64,000 nt of DNA from CAWAMR01 sp963783095 (GCA_963783095.1 CAWAMR010000016.1:186001-250000); one strand, 5' to 3'; numbered from the stretch's first letter, positions 10,424 through 24,130 are shown. A program made the numbers and translations. The notes: generated by a model not told the origin, from the sequence alone.

Positions 10424-11176
10424 ATGACAAGGCTAGGAATTTTTGGAGCAGCCTTTGTGCTCGTGATGTTGACTTTTGACGCGACGGCGCAAAGGGGCGG
10501 CGCAGTCCGCGGCGGCGTGCGCGGAGCGGTCGTAGGAGATCTCGTCGGCGGGGACTCAGGTGCCAAAGTTGGGGCGGTTGTCGGAGCGACCCGTGGGGCC
10601 ATCAATAAGGAAACGCAAGCGCGTACCCAATACCAGGCCACCCCTGAATACCAGAATGGCCAGCACTCGAACTTCAACGAAGTGCCTCCGGAGGTTCTCG
10701 GCACGACCGCCACCGGTACCGCGAAGAAGCCTAGTGGAGAAGCCGTCATTCGCAAGGATGGCAAGCCCGTCGTGGGCATTACGTTTCCTGCCGATTGGAA
10801 CCAAAAGACAGGCGACAACTACATCTCGGCCGTCAGCGGTGATGGACAGGCGTACTCGATGCTCGTCACCCTTGAAGGGGTAGCTGACAAGAAAGTCGGG
10901 ATCAAGAAGGTCAAGGCCGGACTCGAGAATTACCTGAAGGACGTTAAGTACGACGAGCCGAGCGAGACAAAAGGTGGTGCCGTGGTCATTACCGGCACCG
11001 GAAAGGGCAAGAAAGCTGGCGTTGACGTTGTGTTCGCAGCCGGCCTCTTCGATGCCGGCAAGGGGCAACTCGTCGCGGCGGCATTCGTCGTCGATTCCAA
11101 GATTGAGGATCACTACAAGGAAACGGTCCGCGGCATTTGTCAAACGATTCGTCGCGCGAATGACTTCGGCAAGTAG
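10424..11176 (+). CDS. Secreted glycine-zipper protein, function unknown
   Basis: The ATG at 10424 follows AAGGGGAATATTG and gives 250 residues. A signal peptide ends near T-A-Q at about residue 22. Residues 25-60 form a glycine-zipper-like stretch (RGAVVGDLVGGDSGAKVGAV), a pattern seen in small membrane-associated envelope proteins. The remainder (about 105-250) is a predicted alpha/beta domain with GITFPADWNQKTGDNYISAV and a regular hydrophobic pattern, which may be a PsbP/Mog1-like fold; that is a guess. The gene is convergent with the DUF4239 gene and separated from it by a strong hairpin. Confidence 0.7.
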   Translation: MTRLGIFGAAFVLVMLTFDATAQRGGAVRGGVRGAVVGDLVGGDSGAKVGAVVGATRGAINKETQARTQYQATPEYQNGQHSNFNEVPPEVLGTTATGTAKKPSGEAVIRKDGKPVVGITFPADWNQKTGDNYISAVSGDGQAYSMLVTLEGVADKKVGIKKVKAGLENYLKDVKYDEPSETKGGAVVITGTGKGKKAGVDVVFAAGLFDAGKGQLVAAAFVVDSKIEDHYKETVRGICQTIRRANDFGK

Positions 11177-11199
11177 AGCAAGCATCTGTCGTTGGCAAC

Positions 11200-11226
11200 G
11201 GCCAGTAATCACGCGGATTGCTGGCC
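11200..11226. terminator. Hairpin between convergent genes
   Basis: GGCCAGTAATC (11200-11210) and GATTGCTGGCC (11216-11226) pair over 11 bases with one G-T wobble and a five-base loop. On the plus strand it is followed by CTTTCCATTTCT. It sits between two convergent stop codons, where a bidirectional terminator is expected. Confidence 0.65.
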
Positions 11227-11246
11227 CTTTCCATTTCTATCCACCG

Positions 11247-12038
11247 CTATGTTGAAGGGGGTTCGCTCATCATCTTTTGGAGGTCGATCATGGCCAGTTG
11301 ATTCACCGTCAAAAATCCCTCGCGGGGACGGTCGAGATCGGCCACAAGCATCATGATCGCTGAAAATGTCAATACCAGTACCAGAATGGCAAGAGACCGC
11401 CTCGATTTCGATATCCCTTCGTGGTAACCGACTCCGGCCATGGTCAGCATGGTGACCAGGTATAGTGTCATCCAAAGCGATCCCGGCAGCCGATTGTGGA
11501 GAGCCACCAGGACGCGCTTCGAGTGAACGTCGATAGTCTCGTTCAAGGACTGGATATAAAGCCCAACCACAATCGAGTTCGGGTGCTCTAGCCCAACTTC
11601 TTCAGCATCCTTCCAGAGTTTGCGCTGCAACTCCTCGGAACGTCGCAAAACCAGGTCGATGTCTCCCGTTTGGAGCACTTCCAGGCGTGCATCCACATAC
11701 TCAGCCAGGAATTTGCGGGCTTTGGGGCCATGACCGCCGGGGAGCAAGCCGGCACGCAGATAGGTCGTTCCGATCGCGTTCGCTTCCTCGACGACCATCT
11801 GTCTTCTCGCCTCAAAACGCGACGCTGCCATGCTGAATGTAAATGCCAAAATGAACCCGAGCAAGGCCAGCGTAGCTCCAACGATTGCAACGACGGGTGC
11901 CTCCTTTTCGTCATCGGAAGGTCGACGTCGGAATTCGCCGAGCCGATGTCCCCCTTCAATCGAAAGCAGAACAAGTACAATCGTGGCTCCGAACAATCCC
12001 CAAAGCGGAAGGTGGTCGAGCAGTCCGGACATGGGCAT
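11247..12038 (-). CDS. Bestrophin-like (DUF4239) membrane protein
   Basis: With the start at 12038 (GAAGGGACC just upstream; starts at 12050 or 12032 are also possible) the protein has 263 residues. Two N-terminal membrane segments (LWGLFGATIVLVLLSIEGG and VAIVGATLALLGFILAFTF) are followed by FEARRQMVVEEANAIGTTYLRA, the hallmark of the DUF4239/bestrophin-like family. Two more hydrophobic segments lie near the C-terminus (WMTLYLVTMLTMAGVGYHEG and LAILVLVLTFSAIMMLVADL). Members are inner-membrane proteins that may be anion channels. The upstream methyltransferase stop lies only 50 bases away in the same direction, so the two may be co-transcribed. Confidence 0.82.
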   Translation of the reverse strand: MPMSGLLDHLPLWGLFGATIVLVLLSIEGGHRLGEFRRRPSDDEKEAPVVAIVGATLALLGFILAFTFSMAASRFEARRQMVVEEANAIGTTYLRAGLLPGGHGPKARKFLAEYVDARLEVLQTGDIDLVLRRSEELQRKLWKDAEEVGLEHPNSIVVGLYIQSLNETIDVHSKRVLVALHNRLPGSLWMTLYLVTMLTMAGVGYHEGISKSRRSLAILVLVLTFSAIMMLVADLDRPREGFLTVNQLAMIDLQKMMSEPPST

Positions 12039-12087
12039 TGGTCCCTTCATTCGCACGGAGCGGATCATAACCGGTTGTCCGTGCGGA

Positions 12088-12753
12088 CTACAACTGTCCG
12101 ACCACGACCCGCACCGGCATCGTCCAGATTTCGAGATCGCGCACGCTGGTGATTCGGAATCCTGCGGTCGTGACGATGGCTTCCGTGTCAATCGGTCGGC
12201 AGTCTACCAGATGAGGGAAGTGGCGGTGCATCCAGACATACGCACGCTCCAAGATGCTGGTGTGCTTACCCGGCCGGACGGTTGCCATCGACACAACCCC
12301 AATCCGCCCGCCCGGCGTCAGCACCCTCCGAACCTCGGACAATACGACCGGAATGTCTTCCGCCGGGAAGAGTTCCAGAGTGAAGCTCGTGTAGACCGCG
12401 TTGAATTCTCCATCTTTGAAGGGGAGCGATCGAGCGTCTCCAACCCGCAAGTCAATCGGCGTTGCGGTCGGGGCGTCGGCCAGTTTCCGGTTGGCCACTG
12501 CCAGCATACCCGGTGAAATGTCGATTCCCGCGACCTTGCCGGTCGGTCCCGCCAGTGCGGCCAGGTCCAGCACTTCGTTCCCGGTGCCGAAGCCGAGTTC
12601 GAGGACCGCCTCGCCGGGCTTCACGGCCAGAGCCTGAATTCCAGCTTGCCGGGCAGCGCGCTCGTTGGAGTCGGCGATGAAGTCGTAAGCATTGGCGATC
12701 CGATCGTAAAAATGTTGGTTGGATTTGTGGTGGTTGGAGTTGGGGTCGGACAT
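12088..12753 (-). CDS. Class I SAM-dependent methyltransferase
   Basis: The 221-residue form starting at 12753 matches the usual N-terminus (QHFYDRIANAYDFIAD). Motif I is LELGFGTGNE (residues 51-60), the acidic ribose-binding residue lies in VAGIDISPGML, and motif II-like DARSLPFKDGEFNAVYTSFTL follows. The C-terminal FRITSVRDLEIWTMPVRVV closes the fold. It is similar in layout to UbiE-type quinone/lipid methyltransferases, but the substrate is unknown. A longer reading frame begins at 12885 but has no better ribosome-binding site. It is followed by the DUF4239 gene. Confidence 0.85.
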   Translation of the reverse strand: MSDPNSNHHKSNQHFYDRIANAYDFIADSNERAARQAGIQALAVKPGEAVLELGFGTGNEVLDLAALAGPTGKVAGIDISPGMLAVANRKLADAPTATPIDLRVGDARSLPFKDGEFNAVYTSFTLELFPAEDIPVVLSEVRRVLTPGGRIGVVSMATVRPGKHTSILERAYVWMHRHFPHLVDCRPIDTEAIVTTAGFRITSVRDLEIWTMPVRVVVGQL

Positions 12754-12906
12754 GACGAACTCACGGATGATGAAAACTGAACAGAGAGCGGTCGGGATTT
12801 TTTTAGCCAGCTGACAATTGGATTCAAGTAGTCTGAATGTCGGCGAGTTCGATTTGTCTTCATTCGCAGGGAGCGGTTTCATCACGGTTTTCCCTGCGAT
12901 TATCGA

Positions 12907-15644
<2,738 letters not shown>

Positions 15645-15662
15645 AGTACACCTTACTGTTGG

Positions 15663-15872
15663 CTAGAACGGCAACCCGAGAGCATTTTTGTAATGTCCGG
15701 GCACAGGTTCAAGCTCGGTTTCTTCGGTTGGGTAAAACGGCTGGCGCTGACCCCAGGGGTTTTCGACACTCGGCAGAACCCAGAAACTCCCTTCCGAGTC
15801 CAGCACAACCCACTGTTTGCTCGATCGATCCACGTAGAGAGTGGCGTGGAGTTGTTTCCTTACGATCATCAT
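15663..15872 (-). CDS. Small conserved planctomycete protein, function unknown
   Basis: Start 15872 is preferred because AAGGAGGAGCCAAAG stands directly before it, giving 69 residues; a longer frame opens at 15902. The text VDRSSKQWVVLDSEGSFWVL and a tail of the type FYPTEETELEPVPGHY resemble short planctomycete proteins in which an aromatic-rich beta hairpin is followed by a Pro/Glu tail. No function is known to me. It ends 18 bases before the glycosidase start, so it is probably the first gene of that transcript. Confidence 0.75.
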   Translation of the reverse strand: MMIVRKQLHATLYVDRSSKQWVVLDSEGSFWVLPSVENPWGQRQPFYPTEETELEPVPGHYKNALGLPF

Positions 15873-15966
15873 CTTTGGCTCCTCCTTTTTTGGGAACATC
15901 AAACATACTCTCTCAATCCGGCGAGATTCTTACAACTGTAGTTCAAACTTGCGAAGCGGGTCGAGT

Positions 15967-18046
15967 TCAAACTCCATGCGAATACAGCATGACGACAGAG
16001 CGAGGGCCGACCCGGTAACTCGCGCCGGTCACCGGTGGCGCAGTTTGCCATTCAACAATGTCTTGCGGCGACGGCAGTGAGGTATCGATCCAGCGCTGCC
16101 ATGGCTTGCCGGCTTCCGGTGGCGGCAATTCAAAGTCCAGTGACTCGTAATAACTATTGAGGATGAAGTGGAACATCATTTTTTCCTGCCGAAGTTCGGC
16201 GTTGAGCGCCACGCTGAGCGAGTAGTCTCCCCAGTCAGGCTGTCCAAGCCTTACTCCATGCCAGGCCTGCTTCGCGTTCTGAATCAGCTCGTTTAGGCTG
16301 ATGCGCTCGTGCTCGTGTTTTATGTCTCGAAGGATTCGGCGAGCGCATAGTAATTGTACGAAGCGATAAACTTCCGCGTGCTTTTTCACCAATGTCCAGT
16401 CAAACCAGTTCGCTTCGTTATCGTGACAATAGTCGTTGTTGTTCCCGTTCTGCGTGCGCCGAACCTCATCACCCATCAGAATCATCGGAACGCCGAGCGA
16501 GAGCATGGTCACGGCCAGGAAGTTCTTCACTTGCCGGTTCCGTAATGCCTCGACTGCCGGGTCATCGGTCGGCCCCTCGACGCCGCAATTCCAGCTCTTG
16601 TTGTCGTTGGCCCCATCGCGGTTGCCTTCGCCATTGAGTTCGTTGTGTTTCTGGTTGTACGAAACCAGATCGTTGAGTGAAAAGCCATCGTGACAGGTAA
16701 CAAAATTCACGCTCTGCTCGACTTCTCGACCCTTGTGTCCATACACTTCCGGACTGCCGACAATCCGATCCGCGACCCGACGCAACGAACCGGGTTCACC
16801 TCGGAAGAAATCGCGAAGGTCATCGCGGAATCGGCCGTTCCATTCCTTCCAGGCATCGCCGACGAAGCTGCCCACTTGATAGAGGCCGGCAGCGTCCCAG
16901 GCCTCGGCGATCAGCTTGGTGCCGGCCAGCGCCGGATCCGACTCGATGTCCCAGAGTACGGGTGGGTTCGGCAATACATGGCCTGACGGATCCCGAGAGG
17001 ATCGATGCGAGGTCGAAACGAAAGCCGTCTACGTGCATTTCCTCGACCCAGTAGCGCAAGCTGTCGACAACCATCCGCCGGGCGATCGGATTGTTGGTGT
17101 TGAGAGTATTGCCGCAGCCGGTGTAGTCCGAGTAACGCGAGCGGTCCCGGTCGAGTATATAGTAAGTGGGATTGTCGATTCCCCGGAAACTGAGCGTCGG
17201 GCCGCTGTGGTCGCCTTCGGCAGTGTGGTTGAAGACGACATCCAAAATCACCTCAATGCCAGCCTTGTGCAGTGCCTTAACCATATCGCGGAATTCATTG
17301 ACTGGGCCAAGTGATTCTCGCTTCGAACTGAACTCCGGATGCGGGGCGAAAAGCGAGACCGGCTGATACCCCCAGTAATTGACCAGTCCGGGCGGGCAGG
17401 CCTGTGTGTCAAATGCGAAGACCGGAAGCAGCTCGACGGCAGAGATCCCGAGTTTCTGAAGGTACGGAATCTTCTCGATGAGCCCGGCATACGTGCCGCG
17501 ATTCTTCTCGCCGACCCCGGAACTGGCGTGCCGGGTGAAGCCGCGAACGTGCATCTCGTAAATGATGGTACGTGAGGAGGGCAGTCGAAGTGGGGTATCA
17601 CCTTCCCAGTTATACGTGGATGGATCGACCACGACGCTTTTCATCGCGATAGCAGTAGTATCGCCTTCTCTACAAATCGTTTCGCGATTGTAGTTCTTGG
17701 GAACAACTATTCCACGCCCATAAGGGTCTACGAGTAATTTGCTGGAATCGAACCGCAAGCCCTTCAGCGGGTCGTTTGGGCCTTGCACTCGAAATCCGTA
17801 GATCTGTCCAGCCTGAATGCCCGGAACGAACACATGCCAGTAGTAATAAGTGCGGTTGGCCACCGGATTGAGAGGCACGACTCGAGATGGCTTGGCGGAA
17901 TCCTCGCGGTCAAATAACTGCAACTCGACACCCGTAGCGGTTCGGGAAAACAAACTGAAGTTGACGCCACCGTTCTCGACGGTGGCACCAATGGGCGAGC
18001 TTCGCCCGGCGTTGGAAGAATTAATCATTTGGGTACTCGAGATCAT
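15967..18046 (-). CDS. glgX: Glycogen debranching enzyme GlgX (one frame break)
   Basis: About 693 residues after bridging one break near 16980. It has an N-terminal carbohydrate-binding sandwich (about 1-130) and then a GH13 barrel with the four conserved regions: DVVFNHTAEG, GFRFDLASIL, LIAEAWDAAG (catalytic acid) and FVTCHDGFSLNDLVSYN. The GNNNDYCHDNEANWFDW block is diagnostic of GlgX/isoamylase-type enzymes. It hydrolyses alpha-1,6 branches of the limit dextrin left by glycogen phosphorylase, whose gene lies about 8 kb away in the same strand run. The break lies between the second and third conserved regions, at the point where GFRFDLASIL should continue to PPVLWDIESDP. Confidence 0.93.
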
Positions 18047-18106
18047 GCGGTCTTTGGAGAGTTACCTGGTAGACGGAGCCACACAACGGGGTGTTTAAAC
18101 GGCAAA

Positions 18107-18124
18107 GGTTCATGCGCCTGAACC
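18107..18124 (-). terminator. Short hairpin after the glycine-rich gene
   Basis: GGTTCA and TGAACC are separated by six bases. Read on the minus strand the hairpin is followed by TTTGCCGTTT and lies about 17 bases after the stop of the glycine-rich gene. The stem is only six base pairs, so the terminator call is weak. Confidence 0.3.
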
Positions 18125-18140
18125 GTTTGTAACCGTACAA

Positions 18141-19457
18141 CTACTTTCCATCTTTCGGCCGATCACCTTCGGGTGGCTGGATCCGAACCAGCGTGAACTG
18201 CTGCGCTTTATCTTTCGAATAGTGGACCATCATTGTCGTTTCGTCCTTCGTCAGATTCGCTATTCCTGCCTCGTAAACTGGGGTCTTGCGGTCGGCAACT
18301 GTCCAGGCTGCCAGTTGAGCTTTCTTGCTCACCGAGCCGTAGACCGGCTCCGCGGTATCGGTCGTGGCGTTGTAGTACTCGCCCCGGATCACTCCGTCCT
18401 TGTTCACGGCAAGTTGGAAGATGTTGGTAGCTTTCGTCTCGCCGTCTTGCACCATCGCGAACACTCCCAGAGGTTGCCACTCGCCTGTCTTCGGGTCGGC
18501 CATTGCTTCCTTGCCGACGGTCGCGATGCTGGTCGCTTGTTGCGCGTACTGCTCCGCCGTGCCCGCTTCCACTCCGTCCACATAAACGGTCTCGCCCTGG
18601 TAAACCACGGATTCGCCGTAATTGTAGTACGCCGGCTCAACTGGATAACTCCCGAAGCCGGCAAGGGCCGACCAGGCTATGGGCCGCCAGGTCGGTCCAA
18701 CCCACCGGGCGGTAAGTCCCGGATACTCTTGGGCAAAGCTCCGAAAATTCTGGCGAACCGAGGTCGCTTGACCATTGATTACCGCTGCCGAACGATAATA
18801 AGTTCCGGACGAAACGCCGGCGACTCGAGTACTACCCGCAGCCGACCCGTAAGGTCCGAAAGCGACCCCACCCCGTGCCGCGCCCGAAAATGTCCCTCCT
18901 GGGCCGGTTGCCGTTCCGACCCGACTACCGCCTGCCGCGGCACCCTGTGGCCCAATGGCGACGCCGCCACGATAACCAGAAGCTGCTGACCCACCAGGAC
19001 CGCTGCCTACTGTCACCCCGGATCGCCCTGCGACCCCATTTCCCCCCGGGCCGGCAACCCCGCCCGCTGTACCAACCTTGGTAGCGGTCCTTCCGCCAGG
19101 AGTGGTAACCTGAACTCCGCCCACTGCTCTGCCGGCATTGACCCCACCCGCTGTTGTTCCCCTGGCCCCCGCTCCGGCGTAGTCGATCGTCGATCCTCCC
19201 TTGGTTGTGTAGGATCCGTTGCCCGCTCGGCCGGACGCACTTCCACCCCCAGGTCCGATAACGGTACCAGTCGATCGACCAGCAGCTCCAGCGCCGTATG
19301 GTCCTGACGCTCCTCCACCGCGGAAGTTGCCTCCGCCAATGCCACCACCGCCGCGTCCGCCACCACCGCCACGTCCGCCACGTTGTGCTTGCGAGTCGTC
19401 CCCTGCCGCCAAGAAGAGCATGGCTACAGCCCCGAGTATAAATGCTATGCGTCGCAT
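18141..19457 (-). CDS. Secreted glycine-rich repetitive protein
   Basis: The start at 19457 follows a perfect GGAGG eight bases upstream and gives 438 residues. A signal peptide (about 1-24) is followed by an RGGRGGGGGRGGGGIGGG stretch and about 180 residues of glycine-rich repeats of the type TVGSGPGGSAASGYRGGVA and GTATGPGGTFSGAARGGVAF. The rest is an ordinary globular region with Tyr-rich YPVEPAYYNYGESVVYQGE and a C-terminal beta-rich part (GEWQPLGVFAMVQDGETKAT). Such proteins are often auto-labelled cadherin-like or cell-surface in planctomycetes. It is probably a surface or wall-associated protein; no catalytic site is visible. Confidence 0.78.
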   Translation of the reverse strand: MRRIAFILGAVAMLFLAAGDDSQAQRGGRGGGGGRGGGGIGGGNFRGGGASGPYGAGAAGRSTGTVIGPGGGSASGRAGNGSYTTKGGSTIDYAGAGARGTTAGGVNAGRAVGGVQVTTPGGRTATKVGTAGGVAGPGGNGVAGRSGVTVGSGPGGSAASGYRGGVAIGPQGAAAGGSRVGTATGPGGTFSGAARGGVAFGPYGSAAGSTRVAGVSSGTYYRSAAVINGQATSVRQNFRSFAQEYPGLTARWVGPTWRPIAWSALAGFGSYPVEPAYYNYGESVVYQGETVYVDGVEAGTAEQYAQQATSIATVGKEAMADPKTGEWQPLGVFAMVQDGETKATNIFQLAVNKDGVIRGEYYNATTDTAEPVYGSVSKKAQLAAWTVADRKTPVYEAGIANLTKDETTMMVHYSKDKAQQFTLVRIQPPEGDRPKDGK

Positions 19458-19486
19458 GGATGTTCCCTCCGGTTGCAATAATGATT

Positions 19487-20461
19487 TCAGGGTTTGGACT
19501 TCAACCGCGTGACCTTGACCGGCGCGAGGTCCGGCAGCGATTCATCGTCGAGCGAGCGCTCGACCGAATGCCAAAAGAACGAGTCAGCATCGATCGGTGT
19601 CATGATGTTCGTGGCACCCAGTACCCCTCCGTCGGACAGCACTCCACGGGCGGTGAAAATCCACTTCTTCCCGTCCCGAGTGATCTCCGTATCACCAATG
19701 CCGCCCTCGTCCTCGAACGTCCACACCCGCAGTGTCCCGGTGCTCGGGTCTTTCCCGAACATTTGCATTCCGCCGTTCGACTTACCATCCTGGGCAATGG
19801 TGAACTGGCAGCGAATAAACGACTTGTTCCCCGTCCACTCGTATTTCGTTCTCACGACCACTCCGTCTCGCTTCGACTCCCAGTTGCCGATCAGCCACTC
19901 CAGATCCCGGAGCGACAAACCGTCGCCGGGCCACTCGCGAGCGATGGCGATCAGCCACTTGCCGTCTTCCCGAGCATACAGGAAGCTGCATTTGCTCACG
20001 ATCAGTTCCTTCTTCGGACCTCTGCGAAGTTTGAAGTGTCCTTCGAGGACGGCAGTGTCACGCGAGGGGAACCGTGTCTCGTCTACCTCGACCTCCAACG
20101 AATTGTCGGGGTTCTTGGTAAAGAATGCCGAATACGCCTTCTCCAGAGCGGGCCGACCCCGGAATGTATCCCCGTCGTCGCTGATGTACTCACCCTCAGC
20201 CGTCCACAGATTGGCAACGGCCTTCGCATCGCCCTTGCGGAACGCCGCAGCGAAACCATCAATTGCCTTCTGAATCCCATCCCGGTCGGATGAGCGTTTA
20301 TCGACCGACTTTTTTGTTTCTGCCGGCACCTCGGCAACCGGCGCAGTTCGAATTTGTCCGGCGCTGCTTGGGTCGCTGCAACTGAACGCGAGCCAGATAG
20401 CACCGACAGCAAAGCTGCCGAACAGTATTGTTCGCCTAATTCGTATCATTTGCAAGCTCAT
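19487..20461 (-). CDS. Secreted SnoaL/NTF2-like domain protein
   Basis: The start at 20461 is supported by GGAG seven bases upstream and gives 324 residues. A hydrophobic leader (about 8-28) containing a cysteine (SCSDPSSAG) suggests export or a lipoprotein. Residues about 50-170 are an NTF2/DUF4440 fold (IQKAIDGFAAAFRKGDAKAV, DGDTFRGRPALEKAYSAFF, REDGKWLIAIAREWP). The C-terminal half (WLIGNWESKRDGVVVRTKYEW) looks like a lipocalin-type barrel. The combination is frequent in planctomycete exported proteins; ligand or enzymatic role is unknown. It ends 30 bases before the start of the glycine-rich gene, so the two are probably one transcript. Confidence 0.8.
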   Translation of the reverse strand: MSLQMIRIRRTILFGSFAVGAIWLAFSCSDPSSAGQIRTAPVAEVPAETKKSVDKRSSDRDGIQKAIDGFAAAFRKGDAKAVANLWTAEGEYISDDGDTFRGRPALEKAYSAFFTKNPDNSLEVEVDETRFPSRDTAVLEGHFKLRRGPKKELIVSKCSFLYAREDGKWLIAIAREWPGDGLSLRDLEWLIGNWESKRDGVVVRTKYEWTGNKSFIRCQFTIAQDGKSNGGMQMFGKDPSTGTLRVWTFEDEGGIGDTEITRDGKKWIFTARGVLSDGGVLGATNIMTPIDADSFFWHSVERSLDDESLPDLAPVKVTRLKSKP

Positions 20462-20572
20462 GGTTGAACTCCATAAACGTTGGGAAAGATCCGAGCGCAA
20501 TTCGACTGGCGCACCAGTCTGTTTTGGGCCCTCGCTGCTATCAATGCGGCATTACTTCCAGAGACAGCCCAG

Positions 20573-23500
20573 TTACAAGATTGCTTCCTTCTTCACGTTG
20601 GAAGTAACTGGAGGTTTCTCGTCGCCACGTTCAACCAGCCAACGGATGGAAACGTAAAAGACCGGGGTCAGGAAGATGCCGAAGAACGTCACGCCGAGCA
20701 TACCGCTGAACACGGCGATTCCCAGGGCCGAGCGCATCTCCGCGCCGGCGCCCTGCGCCAGCACCAGTGGGACGACGCCGAGAATGAAGGCTGCCGAGGT
20801 CATGAGAATGGGCCGAAGCCGAACTTTCCCCGCATGAATTACCGCCTCGGTTCGAGTCATCCCCTCATCCTGGCTTTGCTTCGCGAACTGGACCACGAGA
20901 ATGGCGTTTTTCGCGGCCATGGCGACAAGAACCACCAGTCCGATTTGAGTGAAGATATTGTTGTCCAGATGTGCCAGCCAGACCCCCACCAGGGCCGACA
21001 AAACGCACATGGGTACGATCAGGATGATCGCGAAAGGCATGGACATGCTCTCATACTGAGAGGCGAGAACCATGAAAACGAAAGCCACGGACATGGGAAA
21101 GATCAAGGGAGCCAAGGGGTCCTTGCCGGCTTCGATTTCCTGATAACTCAACTCGGTCCAGGCAAAACCCATTCCGGTCGGCAATTCACGTTTCGCAAGC
21201 GCCTCCATCATTTGAATGGCATCTCCCGAACTGGTGCCAGGTGCGGTGGCGCCGTTCAGCTCTGCCGAGGGGTACATGTTGAAGCGATTGACAATGGATG
21301 GCCCGGTGGTCGACTGTTCCTTGATGAACGTCTCCAAGCGAGACCATGGCTCCCGACTTGTTGCGAACTTTCAGGCTGGACAAATCTCGGATCTGACGGC
21401 GAAAGTCGGGATCGGCCTGAACAATAACCTGCCAGTTGCGCCCGAAGCGCGTGAAATCGTTGACATAAGCCGAGCCGAAATAGACACCCAGCGTGTCGTA
21501 GACATTGCTCAAATCCACCCCGCGCGAACTGACGAGTTCGCGATCGGGTATGGCGACGATTTGCGGCTGCTGAGCACTGTAGCTGCTAAACATGCTCGAC
21601 CAGGCCCGGCTGCGACGAAGCACCACGTCCCAGATTCATGACCGCGCCTTCCAGGGCGCGCGGCCCCTGAATCGTGCGATCCTGGACCTGCAGTTTGAAG
21701 CCCCCGGTATTGCCAAGGCCGTCAATGGGTGGTGCTCCAAACACGGCGATGTTTGCGGAGAGGATACTTGCCCGATAGATCTGTCGCATTTTCGCGGCTA
21801 TAGCCTTCGCCGTAAGCCCCGGCTTGCCGATTCGCTGATCGAACGGTTTGAGAATCACAAACATGCCGCCCACATTCGAGAGGTTCGTGCAGGTCAGGAT
21901 CGAGTAGCCCGGCACGTTGATCGTATGAGCCACGGCTTCTTGCAATTCCTTGTCGTGAAGGGCGATTTCTTCGACCCTGCGCATCACTTCGTCCGTTCGC
22001 TCCAGACTGGCACCTTCGGGTAGTTGCACATTGACGACCAAATAACCTTTATCCTGATCGGGAATAAACCCGGTCGGGACAATCCTGGGTCATGCCGTAG
22101 GTCAGATAACAGCAGGCCGGCGTAGATGGCGCAGAGCGATGATGCTGAAGCGGATAATCCGCGTCACGGTACGGCCATAGAAGTTGGTAGCGATATCGAA
22201 AACCGTGTTGAACCCGCCCAGGAAACGAGCGAAGAGATCATTCAGCGGTTTGCGGACCAGCCAGCCGACCACGCCCCCGAGCGGCGAAGACGACCAGTCG
22301 GACCAGCCAGACCTGTCCCGCTGGGGATGCGGGCTGGCCTTCCATCCTCGCCGTGACCTGCCCGCCGGCGGATGAATGCCGACCATGTCCCATGACCGAC
22401 TCGGCAAACAAGTGGTAGACGAGGAATCCGAGCAGCAGCACATAACCCAGCGGCGGCAACACTTCGTCGTGTCCCATGATGTCAGCGGAATGCGGTTTGA
22501 TCAAGCGTCACGGCTCGCGCCGGGGCCATGGTCATGGAGTTGATCGCCGAGATGACCGTCGAGACGGCAATGGTCAAGGCAAACTGACTGTAGAACTGCC
22601 CCGTGATGCCCGCCAGGAAAACCGTCGGCACGAAGACCGCGCACAACACCAGCGTGATGCGAAATGACCGGCCCGGTGATCTCGTCCATGGCCTGGATCG
22701 TCGCCTCGCGCGGCGGCAGCCCCTTGGCCATCCAGCGCTCGATGTTCTCCACCACCACGATGGCGTCATCCACCACAATGCCGATGGCCAGCACCAGGCC
22801 GAACAAGCGTCAGATTGTTCAGCGAAAAGCCCAAGCAGGGCCATGACGGCGAAGGTGCCGATCAACGACACAGGCACGTCGATCATCGGCATGAGCGTGG
22901 CCCGCCAGTCCTGCAGGAAGATCAGCACGACCATGAAACACCAGCACAAACGCCTCGAACAGCGTCTTGTAAACCTCGTGGATCGATTCGTCGATGAACA
23001 CCGTGGTGTCGTAGACGATCTTGTACTGTCATCCCTTGGGAAAGCTCTGCGACAAATCCTCCATGGCTTTCTTGATGGCTTGCCGCCGTTTCCAGCGCGT
23101 TGGAGCCGGGGAGCTGGAAGATGGCGAGCGTAACCGACGGTTGACCGTCGAGATAGCTGTTGACGTCGTAGTTGCGCGCACCGAGTTCGATGCCGTGCCT
23201 TCGGAGCGCACCACGTCCTTGAGCTTGACAATGGCACTGCCCGAGGACTTGAGAATGACCTCGCCGAATTGCCGCTTCGCTGGCGAGGCGGGACGGAGTC
23301 GTCAACGGATACTGAAAGTCTTGCCCGGCCGGAATCGGCGGCTGGCCGATGCGCCCGGCGGGCACCTGGCGATTCTGGTTCGCGCAGAGTCTGGACTACT
23401 TCGCCGGGCGTCATGCCCAGCGACGCGGTTTTCTCCGGATCGAGCCAGATGCGCATGCTGTAATCGCGCGGGCCCAAGAAAGTGACGTCGCCAACGCCTT

Positions 23501-24043
23501 CGATGCGTGCCAGCACGTCCTTGATATTCAGCGTCGCATAGTTGCTCAGATAGAGCTGGTTGAACTTGAAATGTTCCTTGCCGGAGTCGGGATCGTCGAC
23601 TTTCTCCGAAATCAGGTTGACGCACAGCAGAATGCTGGGCGAGCTTCTTTTTGGTGGTCACGCCCTGGCGTTTGACTTCCTCGGGCAACTTGGCCTCGGC
23701 GATCGGCACGCGATTCTGCACCAGCACCTGGGCCATGTTCAGGTCGGTGCCGGGCTTGAATGTGACGTCGAGCGTCATCTGCCCGTCGTTGGTGCACTTG
23801 GAGAACATGTAGATCATGTTCTCGACGCCGTTGACTTCCTGCTCGATGGGAGTGGCCACGTTTTCGGCGACGTCCAGGGCGTTGGCTCCAGGATAACTGG
23901 CGGTAGACGGAAATGGTCGGCGGCGCCACTTCCGGATACTGGGCGACCGGCAACTTGACCAAGGCGATCAGGCCGACCATGACGATGACGATGGACAGCA
24001 CCGTCGCAAAGATCGGACGATCGACAAAGAACCTGGCAAACAT
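20573..24043 (-). CDS. RND efflux transporter, HAE1/AcrB family (many frame breaks)
   Basis: The start at 24043 gives MFARFFVDRPIFATVLSIVI, the typical first helix, and the span of about 1,157 codons fits an AcrB-type pump. Recognisable blocks follow in changing frames: KLPVAQYPEVAPPTI, the porter-domain phrase RIEGVGDVTFLGPRDYSMRIWLDP, the conserved VLAIGIVVDDAIVVVENIERWM helix, and the C-terminal GLVVLVAMAAKNAILVVQFA and AGAEMRSALGIAVFSGMLG. At least eight frame changes are needed, so as written no intact protein is made. The family exports drugs, solvents or metabolites using proton motive force, with a periplasmic adaptor (the next gene upstream) and a TolC-type channel, which is not adjacent here. 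Confidence 0.87.
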
Positions 24044-24130
24044 GAACAGTCTCCACGCCCATCCACCTCCGTGATGGAGGGGCAAAATCATTGAACCAGA
24101 CCGATCGCAAGCGGACGGTAGAAAAACCGA

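Noticed and set aside
20480..21427. A 315-residue His-rich plus-strand open frame
   Set aside because: Antisense to the C-terminal part of RND copy 1, rich in His and Gly as expected of a shadow of membrane helices.
20573..24043. Programmed ribosomal frameshifting as an explanation of the many frame changes
   Set aside because: No slippery heptamer or downstream structure recurs at the breaks, and the number and mixed direction of the changes are far beyond any known programmed case.
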